Of a DNA stretch of 41,928 nt, positions 8,100 through 16,681 are shown one piece after another (within the stretch, counting starts at the first letter, position 1; every line of letters begins with the position of its first letter). Under the pieces are notes generated by a model. That model made no database searches, was not told where the DNA came from, and saw only the letters and a program-made list of their open reading frames with translations. The DNA comes from Limosilactobacillus difficilis (GTDB lineage Bacteria > Bacillota > Bacilli > Lactobacillales > Lactobacillaceae), in the NCBI RefSeq assembly GCF_947387495.1, contig NZ_CANDNU010000014.1, positions 1 to 41,928 on the forward strand. The letters are read 5' to 3'. The translations under genes were made by a program, and so were the position numbers.

Positions 8100-9536
8100 T
8101 TACAGTAGTCCAAGCAGGAGACTCTTCACCTGAATAAATAAGAAATAATCATTGTTTTTAATGATACCATATATTCCAGAATAATTGTTAGTAATAATAC
8201 CATCAATTCCCATTTGTTTTAATCGATATGCAATGGCCGGACTGTCGACAGTCCAAGCAAAGACTTTTTTATGATGGTCGTGTAATTCTTTAACAATCAG
8301 TAGGTTAATCGTATGATAATCTAAAGAGTAGAACTGATACCATTCTGGTAGCTTGGAAACTATAAATGGCGTTATCATCCCCACTTTGATGTTTGGGGCT
8401 TGCCGGGTAACTTGTTTAGCAATTAAGGGATCAACAGTATGAATTAAGTAGTGTGGCGAATACTTATCGGGATATAATTTAAGATATCGGTGGACCGTTG
8501 ATCGAGCGATTAACTTCTGCGGTTTGATTTCGACAATTAATGGCACCTTTTTTTGGCGGGCAAAGGCGGCATATTGGCTAAAAGGAGTCAGCCGACTGTG
8601 CCAGCCGTGGTAAGTGACTCGTTGCCGGGCCAAAGCCGCCAGATTCATCTGCGCCGCAATGCCAGAATGGCCCGTCATCTTGCGCAGTGAGGCATCATGT
8701 AAGGTAATAAAATGCTTATCCCTAGTGCGCTGGATGTCGGTTTCCACGAATTCAGGATGGTGACGAGCCGTCCGACGAAGACTTTGCAAAGTGTTTGGTA
8801 CCCCATTATTACCGTCGTTACCCCGGTGGGCAATCACCAACGGCCGGTTCGGGCAACTAATTTGGTCCTGCTGACGGACGATGACAACAGCCACTAGGCA
8901 AGCTAAAACAGCCAGAGAAAGCGCCCAGTGCCGCTGCTGCGGGGCCGCCGGCAACTGCCACAAGGCCGTCAAGATGACCGCCCACCAATAGGCCAACGCC
9001 AGTGAACCCAGTAGCAACCAGAGAAAACCGCTGACGATGTCTGGCAGGCGCCATTCTAGCATCGTTAAAGCTAACCAACCGCCCGCCGTAACCAGAGCAG
9101 CGCAAATGAATTGCCAGGCACGCAACGGACGAAATGATGCAGTGGCTTTCAGATGGGTCAACAGCCACGGTCGCCCCCAGCGCAGCCAGCTAATGCCAAC
9201 TAGCAGGTAAACCAGGGCCAGCAGAACTACTACCAGGCGACGGTCAACATAAAGGTAGTGCAAAATTCCCGGAGATAAGGTCAGAAACTGCTCAAGCGGC
9301 GCTGTCAGCCCCATGGCACCAAAGGGCAGCAACAAGAACCAGCTCACAACTGACCCTAAAAGCAGCCACCACCATTGACTTGCGTGCACCTGCTTGCGGC
9401 GAGCAATAATCATTGTCAAAACCACGATCAGCAACAACACGACACCGAGCTGACCACCCCGCGAATTCACCAGGGGCTGGGTCATTAATTCCACTAATAA
9501 TCCCAACCAAATTGCACTCCAAAACGTTAAATCCAT
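8100..9536 (-). CDS. Membrane-anchored glycerophosphodiester phosphodiesterase
   Basis: A 478-residue protein with two parts. The N-terminal half (about 1-235) holds roughly seven hydrophobic segments. The C-terminal part (about 240-465) is a GDPD domain. It shows VIAHRG at the domain start, the acidic ETDIQ strand, and the LHDASLRKMTG segment with the second catalytic histidine. The end FAWTVDSPAIAYRLKQMGIDGIITN is the classic GDPD barrel closure. It would hydrolyse glycerophosphodiesters or polyglycerol-phosphate near the membrane, possibly lipoteichoic acid fragments, which is inference. GGAG lies nine bases before the ATG, inside the T-tail region of the ddl terminator. The 3' third is visibly more AT-rich than the 5' part. 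Confidence 0.9.
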   Translation of the reverse strand: MDLTFWSAIWLGLLVELMTQPLVNSRGGQLGVVLLLIVVLTMIIARRKQVHASQWWWLLLGSVVSWFLLLPFGAMGLTAPLEQFLTLSPGILHYLYVDRRLVVVLLALVYLLVGISWLRWGRPWLLTHLKATASFRPLRAWQFICAALVTAGGWLALTMLEWRLPDIVSGFLWLLLGSLALAYWWAVILTALWQLPAAPQQRHWALSLAVLACLVAVVIVRQQDQISCPNRPLVIAHRGNDGNNGVPNTLQSLRRTARHHPEFVETDIQRTRDKHFITLHDASLRKMTGHSGIAAQMNLAALARQRVTYHGWHSRLTPFSQYAAFARQKKVPLIVEIKPQKLIARSTVHRYLKLYPDKYSPHYLIHTVDPLIAKQVTRQAPNIKVGMITPFIVSKLPEWYQFYSLDYHTINLLIVKELHDHHKKVFAWTVDSPAIAYRLKQMGIDGIITNNYSGIYGIIKNNDYFLFIQVKSLLLGLL

Positions 9537-9549
9537 TTTTTCTTATCTC

Positions 9550-9586
9550 CAAAAAAGAGGTTGGGAATCATGATCCCCAACCCCGC
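9550..9586 (-). terminator. ddl terminator
   Basis: The arms GGTTGGGGATC and GATTCCCAACC on the minus strand (one mismatch) are followed by TCTTTTTT, right after the ddl stop. The tail runs into the ribosome-binding site of the next gene, so terminator and translation start are only bases apart. Confidence 0.75.
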
Positions 9587-9590
9587 AATC

Positions 9591-10733
9591 TTATTTATTA
9601 TCTGCGTAGTTCTTTTTACCAACCCGTTCCTTGCCGAGAGCTTGGAAACTGTAGCTAATCTGACTATTCTTTTTAAACTCGTCGATCCCTAATTGAATAA
9701 TCCGGTCGATCAAGTCAGCGTACTTAATTCCGGAAATCTCCCACATCTGTGGGAAAAGGCTGATGTTCGTAAAGCCCGGCAACGTGTTGGGTTCATTCAA
9801 GTATGGCACCCCGTTGCTGTCCACCAGGAAGTCAAAGCGGCAAAAACCGGTCAGCCCCAGCGCCCGGTAAGCATCAATCGCCATCGTGGTGATCTCTTCA
9901 GACAAAGACTGACTGATCCGTGCCGGCAGATCAAAGACAACCTTGCTGGCGTCGACGAACTTGTTATTGTAATCGTAGAAGGCATCGCCACTCGGCACCC
10001 GAACGGCCCCGGTCTTCGAAGCCAGTACTTTATCGTTGCCAAGCATCGAAATTTCGATTTCTTGTGGGTGGTCAATCCCGGCTTCGGCCAGCACCTTCCG
10101 ACCATAGCGGAAGGCGTCGTCCAGCGCAGCTTCGTACTCGTCAGCAGTATTGACCTTGTGAATCCCGACCGACGAACCCTGCTTGGCAGGCTTGATGAAA
10201 ACCAGATCGCCAAGCTCGTCCTTAACCGTTTCCCAACTGTAGGCGTCCCGGTTATCAGGAGTCAAAAGCAGGTAGGCTGTGTTTCGGATCCCCGCCTGGT
10301 TTAGGATCTTCTTGGTCAGATCCTTGTCAAAAGCGATCGCACTGGCTGCAATATCGCAACCAGCATAAGGTTTTTTGAGCAGGCGGAACAACCCCTGAAC
10401 CGTCCCATCTTCACCCAGGTTACCGTGGATGATTGGCAAGAAGAAGTCAATCTCCTTGGCCTGGTTTAAGGCTGCGATCGGAGCAAGCGGCGAATCCAAA
10501 TCCATTTTGGCGTAGGCTTCTTTGACGACCTCATCTTCCGGTTCACCATTAAAGATCCGGAGAGAATCGTCATTGCCCAACAGGATCCCGTCCTTGCTGA
10601 ACATAAACAAGGACACATCGTATTTGTCTTTGTCCATCGCATCATAAACATTGTGTGCGGAACGCTTGGAAACATCGTGTTCAGACGAATTGCCACCAAA
10701 AAGCAGGGCAACGTGCAATTTCTTTGATGCCAT
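9591..10733 (-). CDS. ddl: D-alanine--D-alanine/D-lactate ligase, Phe-type
   Basis: A 380-residue ATP-grasp ligase that makes the terminal dipeptide or depsipeptide of the peptidoglycan stem. It shows LFGGNSSEHDVS at the N-terminus, HGNLGEDGTVQG, the KPAKQGSSVG lid loop and the metal site FDFLVDSNGVPYLNEPNTLPG. In the omega-loop motif FYDYNNKF, residue 259 is Phe where D-Ala-D-Ala ligases have Tyr. By analogy with Phe261 of Leuconostoc Ddl this indicates D-Ala-D-Lac synthesis and intrinsic vancomycin resistance. The ATG at 10733 follows AGGTGG; 27 extra upstream codons are possible but have no ribosome-binding site and run through the promoter. It is monocistronic, with its own promoter and terminator. 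Confidence 0.95.
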   Translation of the reverse strand: MASKKLHVALLFGGNSSEHDVSKRSAHNVYDAMDKDKYDVSLFMFSKDGILLGNDDSLRIFNGEPEDEVVKEAYAKMDLDSPLAPIAALNQAKEIDFFLPIIHGNLGEDGTVQGLFRLLKKPYAGCDIAASAIAFDKDLTKKILNQAGIRNTAYLLLTPDNRDAYSWETVKDELGDLVFIKPAKQGSSVGIHKVNTADEYEAALDDAFRYGRKVLAEAGIDHPQEIEISMLGNDKVLASKTGAVRVPSGDAFYDYNNKFVDASKVVFDLPARISQSLSEEITTMAIDAYRALGLTGFCRFDFLVDSNGVPYLNEPNTLPGFTNISLFPQMWEISGIKYADLIDRIIQLGIDEFKKNSQISYSFQALGKERVGKKNYADNK

Positions 10734-10785
10734 AATGTGATACCACCTATTCTGTTTGTATTTTTTCCGATCAATTAGAAACTTA

Positions 10786-10814
10786 AATATATCATGGAAA
10801 GCGCCAACAAACAA
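10786..10814 (-). promoter_or_regulatory. Promoter of ddl
   Basis: TTGTTT (-35) and TATATT (-10) are separated by 17 bases on the minus strand, about 53 bases before the ddl ATG. It starts at the base next to the stop codon of the DUF2785 gene. Confidence 0.6.
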
Positions 10815-11768
10815 CTAGTTGGCCAAATATTTTCGAACGTTTTCTGGCAAGGAAGAATCCATTGCCAGTGCCTGCATCAAACGCCGGTAGTTAAAGACCC
10901 GTGTCCAATCCCTTTCACTATCGAGATGGGCAGTTAAGGCATTCTGCCACTGCTCCAACTCGTAGAGCAAGAAACGTTGGTAAATGGGGTGCAGATTCAG
11001 AAGGTTAACCGTAAAAGTGACGATTGATTCCGTCTCCCCCATAATCAACGGCGTGTAAACTCGCCGGTAGCGTTCCAGCAAAGTAGCCATCAGAAAAAGT
11101 TTGTCACCACGCAAAAGGTCGTCGCGTTGAATCAATTCATTGTCGATGTTAGCGATCTGCACAAAAGTATGCGCCCAGCCAGCTTTCTTCACAAAGCCGC
11201 GGGTGTCTCGCTCCAAAGCCGTCACTAGCAAGGACTTATTCATGATTTGGTAAACCTCATCCTTTGTCAGTCGCAAATAATCGTGACGGTCACCGTACAA
11301 AAGCATTGCCATCCCGGCCAACGCCGTCGAACGGCCGAAGACAGCGCGGTTAGCCGGCTCCAAAATATGATCATAGAGGATCTGGTTATCGGTAACATGA
11401 TCGATCACCATCTGCAGCTGCTCATCGGTCAGCAAGCGCTGCCCCAACAAGCCATTGAGCGCCGTAAACGCTGCTCGCTCTCGCAATTCACGATTGGTCG
11501 ATTGCAAGGCATCGAGCAGGTGTTTGATAAAGCGATTGTCCACCGGCACCAAACCCTGCTGACCACCATCCCCGACCAGGTTCAGGAGTTCGTGGCGAAA
11601 CGACGTGGGAATCCGGGGGAGTGTGACCTTTGTTCGCGGCAAACTGGCTTCGTTGTCGATAATCGCACCTAGGCGATCCACAATTGAATGAAAGGCCTTT
11701 CCCGCTGTAACGTCGTTATGCAATTGACCTAATTGTAAGGCACTTTTCTCAATTGCAAGATTGTCCAT
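10815..11768 (-). CDS. DUF2785-like all-helical protein
   Basis: A 317-residue soluble, mostly helical protein with no signal peptide or membrane segment. The motif KKAGWAHTFVQIANIDNELI resembles the GW-H-x3-H/A-D signature I associate with DUF2785, an uncharacterised Firmicutes family. I assign it by recall only. No catalytic residues can be named. The ATG at 11768 follows a GGGAGGG site; an extra 25 upstream codons would overlap the GcvH-like gene. It is the last gene of the rodA cluster, 19 bases after the GcvH-like gene, and ends right at the ddl promoter. Position suggests some link to envelope growth, but this is inference. Confidence 0.75.
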   Translation of the reverse strand: MDNLAIEKSALQLGQLHNDVTAGKAFHSIVDRLGAIIDNEASLPRTKVTLPRIPTSFRHELLNLVGDGGQQGLVPVDNRFIKHLLDALQSTNRELRERAAFTALNGLLGQRLLTDEQLQMVIDHVTDNQILYDHILEPANRAVFGRSTALAGMAMLLYGDRHDYLRLTKDEVYQIMNKSLLVTALERDTRGFVKKAGWAHTFVQIANIDNELIQRDDLLRGDKLFLMATLLERYRRVYTPLIMGETESIVTFTVNLLNLHPIYQRFLLYELEQWQNALTAHLDSERDWTRVFNYRRLMQALAMDSSLPENVRKYLAN

Positions 11769-11787
11769 GAAATCCCTCCCCCCTTTA

Positions 11788-12096
11788 TCATTTTTTATCT
11801 TGCGTATCTCGGCGAATGCGCACCAGCCACTGACAATCATCACTTGCCGGATCCACCCAGCCGTTCAGTGCAGAATTGATAGCAATGATCGTCCCCGCCA
11901 CAGGACTGCTGGCATAAGTGAGACTGTTCTCCGCTTCGACGGTTACAAAGCGGTCACCGATGATCACATGGGTACCAAGCAGCGGCAGATCAAGGAAACG
12001 GAGCTGTCCCCATTTGGCTAAGGCGGCTTTTTGCAGGCCGAGTGTCACGATTTGATCATCCCGGTGAACCCACCAGACTTGTTTTGCCTCTGTCAT
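11788..12096 (-). CDS. GcvH-like lipoyl-domain protein lacking the lipoyl lysine
   Basis: A 102-residue protein resembling the H protein of the glycine cleavage system, a lipoyl-carrier fold. The hairpin region reads VEAENSLTYASSPVAG. Aligned without gaps to the canonical VES-x-K pattern ending in SPVSG, the modified lysine is replaced by asparagine (codon AAC). Residues around the turn and the SPVAG strand are kept. So it probably cannot be lipoylated and should not act in glycine cleavage or lipoyl relay. No gcvT or gcvP lies nearby. It follows rodA by 14 bases and precedes the DUF2785 gene by 19, so all three are likely cotranscribed. The ATG at 12096 is preferred over TTG at 12102. Confidence 0.7.
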   Translation of the reverse strand: MTEAKQVWWVHRDDQIVTLGLQKAALAKWGQLRFLDLPLLGTHVIIGDRFVTVEAENSLTYASSPVAGTIIAINSALNGWVDPASDDCQWLVRIRRDTQDKK

Positions 12097-12110
12097 CCTC
12101 AACCGACCCC

Positions 12111-13316
12111 CTAGTGGAAGTCTTTCTTATTGGAAAACATGTAGGAGTGGTGATGGTAACGCATTGACATGACCATCCCGATCCCAATCAAGTTTCCGAT
12201 CAAACTGGAACCACCGGCACTGATAAAGGGAAGCGGAATCCCGGTCAGCGGCAGCAAACCAATGTTCATCCCAATGTTTTCAAAGACGTGGAAGAGAATC
12301 ATCATGATGACCCCAGTCGAAATGTAGGCATAAAATTCGTTTTTCGTATCAAAAGTGACACGAATCATCAGGTAAATCAGCAGGAAGTAGATTAAGATCA
12401 GCAAAACCCCACCGATAAAGCCAAAGTTCTCCCCGATCACCGAAAAAATCATGTCAGATTCCCGGACAGGAACGTAGACGTGAGAATCGTTAAAGCCGGT
12501 CCCGACAACGCCACCAGAACCGACAGCCTTGATACTTTGCCACAGCTGATAGCCTTGGTTAGAGGTATCCGCTTCGGGGTGCATCCAGGTATCGACCCGG
12601 TTAAATTGGTAGGCCTGGAAGCCGACGTGTTCAAGGATCGACCGGCCGGAAGTACTCGTGACCATGAAGAGGACCAGTCCCCCTACCACCAGCAAAGCCA
12701 AGGCGGCCGGACCGATAATCTTCCAGGAAACCCCAGAAACCAGGATCATTCCACAGAAAATAGCGAAGAAGACCAGGGCCGTCCCGAAGTCATTTTGGAA
12801 CTTCAGGGAAATCAAGACTGGCAACAGCCACAGAAACATCGTCCCGATCAAGCGCCAATCGCTGCGAACCGTATGTTCCGGGTAGTTATTGTTGTGAACC
12901 GTAATTACCCGTCCCATCATTAGGATATAGGCCGGCTTCATAATTTCAGAAGGTTGAAAAGTAAAGGGACCAATTGCGAACCAGCTCTTGGCACCGGTGC
13001 TTGCGTAGTAGGATCGCGAATAAAAGACCAGGATCGCAAACATCAGAAAAATCCCCAGCCAGTAAACTATCGGAGCCACCTTCCAGAGCTGTTCGGCATC
13101 AAATTGCATAATCACAATGATCATCACCACGCCGACCGCGTACCAGGCCAACTGGGTGCCGACCTGCCGTACGACGGAAACCTGTTGCCGATCATGTGTT
13201 GCCGCGACAAAGATGGAAGCCAGACCGATCAATGCCAGCAGCAGTACACAGAAAATGATTCCCCAGTCGATCCGGGATTCATTTTCGTTAATCGCCTTTG
13301 TCCTTGTTTCTTGCAT
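12111..13316 (-). CDS. rodA: RodA peptidoglycan glycosyltransferase (SEDS family)
   Basis: A 401-residue polytopic membrane protein of the FtsW/RodA/SpoVE family, which polymerises lipid II for side-wall growth with a class B PBP. About ten hydrophobic segments are visible. Hallmarks are FTFQPSEIMKPAY in the first conserved loop, LISLKFQNDFGTALV, and the C-terminal GLLPLTGIPLPFISAGGSSL. Its position among mbl, murA and yidD favours RodA over FtsW. The AAGGAG site is about 13 bases from the ATG, longer than usual, and no other in-frame start lies between. A hairpin separates it from the DUF2969 gene, so it may be partly uncoupled from the upstream operon. Confidence 0.93.
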   Translation of the reverse strand: MQETRTKAINENESRIDWGIIFCVLLLALIGLASIFVAATHDRQQVSVVRQVGTQLAWYAVGVVMIIVIMQFDAEQLWKVAPIVYWLGIFLMFAILVFYSRSYYASTGAKSWFAIGPFTFQPSEIMKPAYILMMGRVITVHNNNYPEHTVRSDWRLIGTMFLWLLPVLISLKFQNDFGTALVFFAIFCGMILVSGVSWKIIGPAALALLVVGGLVLFMVTSTSGRSILEHVGFQAYQFNRVDTWMHPEADTSNQGYQLWQSIKAVGSGGVVGTGFNDSHVYVPVRESDMIFSVIGENFGFIGGVLLILIYFLLIYLMIRVTFDTKNEFYAYISTGVIMMILFHVFENIGMNIGLLPLTGIPLPFISAGGSSLIGNLIGIGMVMSMRYHHHSYMFSNKKDFH

Positions 13317-13343
13317 AAGTTCTTTCTCAAACTCCTTTTAGTC

Positions 13344-13380
13344 AAAACGGGCCTCGCGAAACGAGCGACGCGAGCCCCGG
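13344..13380 (-). terminator. Hairpin/terminator between the DUF2969 gene and rodA
   Basis: The arms CGGGGCTCGCG and CGCGAGGCCCG on the minus strand differ by one base and are followed by a short TTTT. The plus-strand tail (TTCTTTTTTA) is stronger. On the minus strand it may attenuate rather than stop transcription into rodA. Confidence 0.65.
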
Positions 13381-13387
13381 TTCTTTT

Positions 13388-13612
13388 TTAATACTGGTGA
13401 AGGTGGAACTGTTGCAGAACGGTTTCCAATCCTTCTTCTTGTGATTTGACACTGAACTGTTGCTCACTCGGGATCAACACTGCTTTAAAACGTTGATTAT
13501 GGGTGACGACTTCACCGATCAGCCGGTTCTTGATAAAAATCTGTTGAACCGGTTCCCCGGCTCGTTCAATGTCCTTAACACTCACTTCAATATTTTTTTC
13601 TTTCTTTGACAT
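13388..13612 (-). CDS. DUF2969 family small protein
   Basis: A 74-residue hydrophilic protein beginning [17 protein letters not shown] recognise it as DUF2969, a lactobacillus-enriched family of unknown function usually next to yidD or mreB-type genes. The ATG at 13612 is chosen because AAGGA lies seven to eight bases before it; an in-frame ATG at 13627 overlaps that site. It overlaps the 3' end of yidD by 26 bases, implying translational coupling. No functional motif is visible. Confidence 0.75.
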   Translation of the reverse strand: MSKKEKNIEVSVKDIERAGEPVQQIFIKNRLIGEVVTHNQRFKAVLIPSEQQFSVKSQEEGLETVLQQFHLHQY

Positions 13613-13868
13613 CTGTCCATCCTTCATCTTCGTGGTTGCGTCTCAAGCTAAAGTGGTCCGGCACCGGATCGTAGCCGCCCTTTGCAAAAGGCTGACAGCG
13701 CAGCAAACGGGCAAGTCCCATTAAAATTCCCTTAGCGCCGAAGCGCTGCGTGGCTTCCAACATATATTGAGAACATGTCGGATAGTAGCGGCAGACGCGG
13801 TAGGAGCGCCGGGCAGAAATAAAACGCTGGTAAAAACGGACCAGGCCTTGCACCAACTTAACGAGCAT
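13587..13868 (-). CDS. yidD: YidD membrane protein insertion efficiency factor
   Basis: A 93-residue protein with an N-terminal amphipathic stretch ([17 protein letters not shown]) and the family signature [14 protein letters not shown]. The closing segment [18 protein letters not shown] is also typical. YidD helps YidC-dependent insertion of membrane proteins. The start ATG overlaps the mbl stop codon as TAATG, so it is chosen over the longer frame; translation is probably coupled. Here yidD sits in the shape operon rather than beside rnpA-yidC, a placement I associate with lactobacilli. Confidence 0.92.
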   Translation of the reverse strand: MLVKLVQGLVRFYQRFISARRSYRVCRYYPTCSQYMLEATQRFGAKGILMGLARLLRCQPFAKGGYDPVPDHFSLRRNHEDEGWTDVKERKKY

Positions 13869-14929
13869 TACTTGCTGAAGAACCAATGGTGCTTCTTCTT
13901 ACCTTCGTCCTCACTGCTGTCAATATCAAGATCCGTTGAGGTGCTGCTAGGGTTCTTCTGCATCCGTTCCAGCATCTCACCGGCACCCTTGGCAACATTA
14001 TCCAGCGGGTCTTCGGAAACCACAACCGGCACCTTCAAGTGAGAACTGAAAAGCTGATCAATCCCATGCAAGAGGGAAGTCCCACCCGTCAGCATAATAC
14101 CACGGTCGATGATATCACTGGCCAGCTCTGGCGGAACAGTTTCCAGGACCGAAATAGAAGCCTTGACGATTTCCTGCAGGGTGTCATGCAGTGCAGCTTC
14201 AATTTCGTTTTCGTCCGTCTCAATTTGCTTTGGCATCCCCGTGGCCACGTCACGGCCCCGAACATCCATCTTCTTCGGATCATCAACCGGCAAGGCGGTT
14301 CCCAGTTCGATCTTGATTTGTTCGGCCGTATGTTCACCAATGATTAAACCATGGTGGTCCTTAATGTAGGATGAAATGTCAGCATTCATCTTATCACCGG
14401 CAAGGCGAACTGACCGACTGGCAACGATATCACCTAGTGATAAGACCGCAATGTCGCTGGTCCCACCACCCATGTCAATAACCATATTGCCTTGAGGCTT
14501 GAAGATATCCAAGCCGGCACCAATCGCTGCAACCTTCGGCTCGTATTCCAGATAAACCTTGCCGCCGCCTACTTGTTCAGCTGCCTGGATGATTGCTTTG
14601 CGTTCAATTTCGGTAATGTTAGTCGGCGCGCAAATCATGATGTTTGGTTTTGACATAAAGCCTTTGACGCTCAATTTACCGATAAAGTATGACAGCATTT
14701 CTTGAGTCACGTCAAAGTCCGAAATGACCCCGTCCTTCAAAGGACGAATTGCCCGGATGTTACTTGGCGTCCGTCCAACCATCCGGTAGGCCTCTGAACC
14801 GACTGCCAGTACCTTATTCGTATTGGTATCGATTGCCACCACTGAAGGTTCGTTTAATACAATCCCTTTACCTTGTACATAAATGAGGACGTTCGCTGTC
14901 CCTAAGTCAATTCCAATATCAGTAGCCAT
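13868..14929 (-). CDS. mbl: MreB/Mbl actin-like cell-shape protein with charged C-terminal tail
   Basis: A 353-residue bacterial actin that organises side-wall synthesis at the membrane. It shows [27 protein letters not shown] (split here only for description as phosphate-1), [12 protein letters not shown] (phosphate-2) and [14 protein letters not shown] (adenosine motif). Synteny with murA and the DUF1146 gene, as around B. subtilis mbl, favours Mbl. Typical proteins end near residue 330; this one adds about 28 residues. The tail is Ser/Thr-rich, then acidic (DSSEDEG), then ends [10 protein letters not shown], basic and aromatic, which could touch the membrane. GGAAGGAG precedes the ATG. It follows murA by about 100 bases with a weak hairpin between. 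Confidence 0.9.
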   Translation of the reverse strand: MATDIGIDLGTANVLIYVQGKGIVLNEPSVVAIDTNTNKVLAVGSEAYRMVGRTPSNIRAIRPLKDGVISDFDVTQEMLSYFIGKLSVKGFMSKPNIMICAPTNITEIERKAIIQAAEQVGGGKVYLEYEPKVAAIGAGLDIFKPQGNMVIDMGGGTSDIAVLSLGDIVASRSVRLAGDKMNADISSYIKDHHGLIIGEHTAEQIKIELGTALPVDDPKKMDVRGRDVATGMPKQIETDENEIEAALHDTLQEIVKASISVLETVPPELASDIIDRGIMLTGGTSLLHGIDQLFSSHLKVPVVVSEDPLDNVAKGAGEMLERMQKNPSSTSTDLDIDSSEDEGKKKHHWFFSK

Positions 14930-14982
14930 TCGCCATGGTCTCCTTCCGATCGTTAAAAGCTAAGCTATATTGTAACACAAAA

Positions 14983-15020
14983 TGGAGCCCGACAAGCACG
15001 GAGGTCCAGTCAGGCCCAAT
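14983..15020 (-). terminator. Weak hairpin between murA and mbl
   Basis: On the minus strand GGGCCTGAC can pair with GTCGGGCTC through two G-U pairs, followed by CATTTTG. The tail is poor. It may be an attenuator rather than a full stop. Confidence 0.35.
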
Positions 15021-15034
15021 CATTTCCCGGGAAA

Positions 15035-16342
15035 TTATCCTTCTCTGCTGAGCTGCTCAATTTGAAGGGTCGTACTGTCATCAAGATTTACCCGGTTGAT
15101 CTTTGCCCCCAACTGGGCCAGCTTTTGATGAAAGTGGTAATATCCCCGATCCAGGTACTGCAAATTACGCACCTGCGTGATCCCCTGAGCAGCTAAACCG
15201 GCAAGCACCAGTGCGGCACCCGCCCGCAAGTCAGTGGCTGCCACCTCAGCACCGTTAAACATTGTCGGCCCGTTGAGTACCGCGGCAGAGCCCTCGATGT
15301 TGTAATGTGCGTTCATCCGACGCATCTCACCAAGGTATATAAAGCGGTTTTCAAACACCGTTTCATCAAGGATGCTGGTCCCGTTGGCCAACAGCTGGAG
15401 GACTGCCATCTGGGGCTGCATATCTGTTGGGAAGCCGGGATAAGGCATCGTTTTGATGTTGGCGGGAATCAGGACGGAGGTGCCGATTACCCGGATGCCA
15501 TTATCTTCGGTGATAACCGTTACCCCCATTTCCTCCAACTTGGCAATCAGCGACTGGTTGTGTTCAGCAATCGCGTCTTCAACCAGCACATCGCCATTAG
15601 TCACTGCCGCCGCCACCATAAAAGTGCCCGTTTCAATCCGGTCTGGGACGATCCGGTGTTCGCAGCCGTGAAGAAAGTTGACCCCTTGAATACGAATGGT
15701 GTCCGTCCCGGCACCATGGACACGGGCTCCCATTTTATTGAGGGTAATGGCCAGGTCGACGATTTCCGGTTCCCGCGCGGCGTTTTCAATTGCCGTAATT
15801 CCCTGGGCCAAAGTAGCAGCCATCATGATGTTTTGGGTGGCGCCAACGCTAGGAAAATCCAAGTAGATCTTTGCACCATGCAGCTGCTTGGCAAAGGCTT
15901 CGACATAGCCGTCATGTTGCACGATCGTCGCGCCGAGTGCTCGCAACCCCTTCAGATGGATGTCAATTGGTCGTGAACCGATGGCACAGCCACCCGGCAT
16001 CGCCACGCGGGCATGGCCGGTCCGTGCCAAAAGTGGCCCCATCACCACCATCGAAGCACGCATCTTGGAAACATACTGAAACGGTGCCTCCGACGACAAC
16101 TGGCGGCTGGCATCCAAAGTCAGCTGGTGGTCCTGTCGGTCAAAATTAACGTCAACCCCCACAAATTGCAAGAGACTGTTCATCATTTTAACGTCCGACA
16201 GAATTGGTACGTTGCTAAGTTTCACAACGCCCCGTGAAGCTAAGATGGCTGCTGCCTGAATTGGCAGAACAGCATTTTTGGCGCCTTCGACTTTAACTTT
16301 GCCACGAAGTCGTGAACCACCCTTCACAATGATTTTCTCCAT
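15035..16342 (-). CDS. murA: UDP-N-acetylglucosamine 1-carboxyvinyltransferase
   Basis: A 435-residue EPSP-synthase-fold enzyme. It transfers enolpyruvate from PEP to UDP-GlcNAc, the first committed step of peptidoglycan synthesis in the cytoplasm. The N-terminal [20 protein letters not shown] includes the KN substrate pair. The catalytic cysteine is in [13 protein letters not shown] at residue 119, so the enzyme should be of the fosfomycin-sensitive type. [14 protein letters not shown] and [14 protein letters not shown] near the C-terminus are normal. A GAGGAG site precedes the ATG. It lies 15 bases after the DUF1146 gene, forming one transcription unit as in B. subtilis. Confidence 0.96.
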   Translation of the reverse strand: MEKIIVKGGSRLRGKVKVEGAKNAVLPIQAAAILASRGVVKLSNVPILSDVKMMNSLLQFVGVDVNFDRQDHQLTLDASRQLSSEAPFQYVSKMRASMVVMGPLLARTGHARVAMPGGCAIGSRPIDIHLKGLRALGATIVQHDGYVEAFAKQLHGAKIYLDFPSVGATQNIMMAATLAQGITAIENAAREPEIVDLAITLNKMGARVHGAGTDTIRIQGVNFLHGCEHRIVPDRIETGTFMVAAAVTNGDVLVEDAIAEHNQSLIAKLEEMGVTVITEDNGIRVIGTSVLIPANIKTMPYPGFPTDMQPQMAVLQLLANGTSILDETVFENRFIYLGEMRRMNAHYNIEGSAAVLNGPTMFNGAEVAATDLRAGAALVLAGLAAQGITQVRNLQYLDRGYYHFHQKLAQLGAKINRVNLDDSTTLQIEQLSREG

Positions 16343-16357
16343 GTCGCTTACTCCTCA

Positions 16358-16582
16358 TCACTTAATTGATAGTAGCAAATCGTACAGTGTCACGAAAAAG
16401 CTACTAAAAAATTGGGCACATCCGTAGCCAATCGCAATCGACACCAGCACAATCAACAGGGATAGTGTCTGCGGCGGTCGGTGCCACATCGTTTCAGGAT
16501 GCAAGCCCATAATGGCCCGAAAGGCCAAGTAAGTAAAACCGATTGCCAAGATCAGGTTAATTACTGCAGTCGCGTTTGTCAT
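16358..16582 (-). CDS. DUF1146 (YwzB-like) small membrane protein
   Basis: A 74-residue protein with two hydrophobic helices (about 5-25 and 40-65), separated by a short hydrophilic loop. I recognise it as DUF1146/YwzB, found between atpC and murA in many Firmicutes, which is its place here. No function is known. The ATG at 16582 follows AAGGAGG by about six bases; the longer frame from 16600 runs across that site and is rejected. It begins a unit with murA and mbl after the atp terminator. Confidence 0.85.
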   Translation of the reverse strand: MTNATAVINLILAIGFTYLAFRAIMGLHPETMWHRPPQTLSLLIVLVSIAIGYGCAQFFSSFFVTLYDLLLSIK

Positions 16583-16681
16583 CAAGACCCTCCTTGCCAT
16601 AGTAACACGAACTTATCTTATCATAGCTAGGCCACTGCTAAGGCCTTTCCAATAAAATTTAAAGCTTCGTTAAGGAATAAC

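Noticed and set aside
10734-10814. 27-codon extension of Ddl
   Set aside because: It covers the ddl promoter and lacks a ribosome site; the ATG at 10733 fits the family.
15305-15976. 223-codon plus-strand frame within murA
   Set aside because: Antisense shadow of murA, caused by codon bias; composition unlike a protein.
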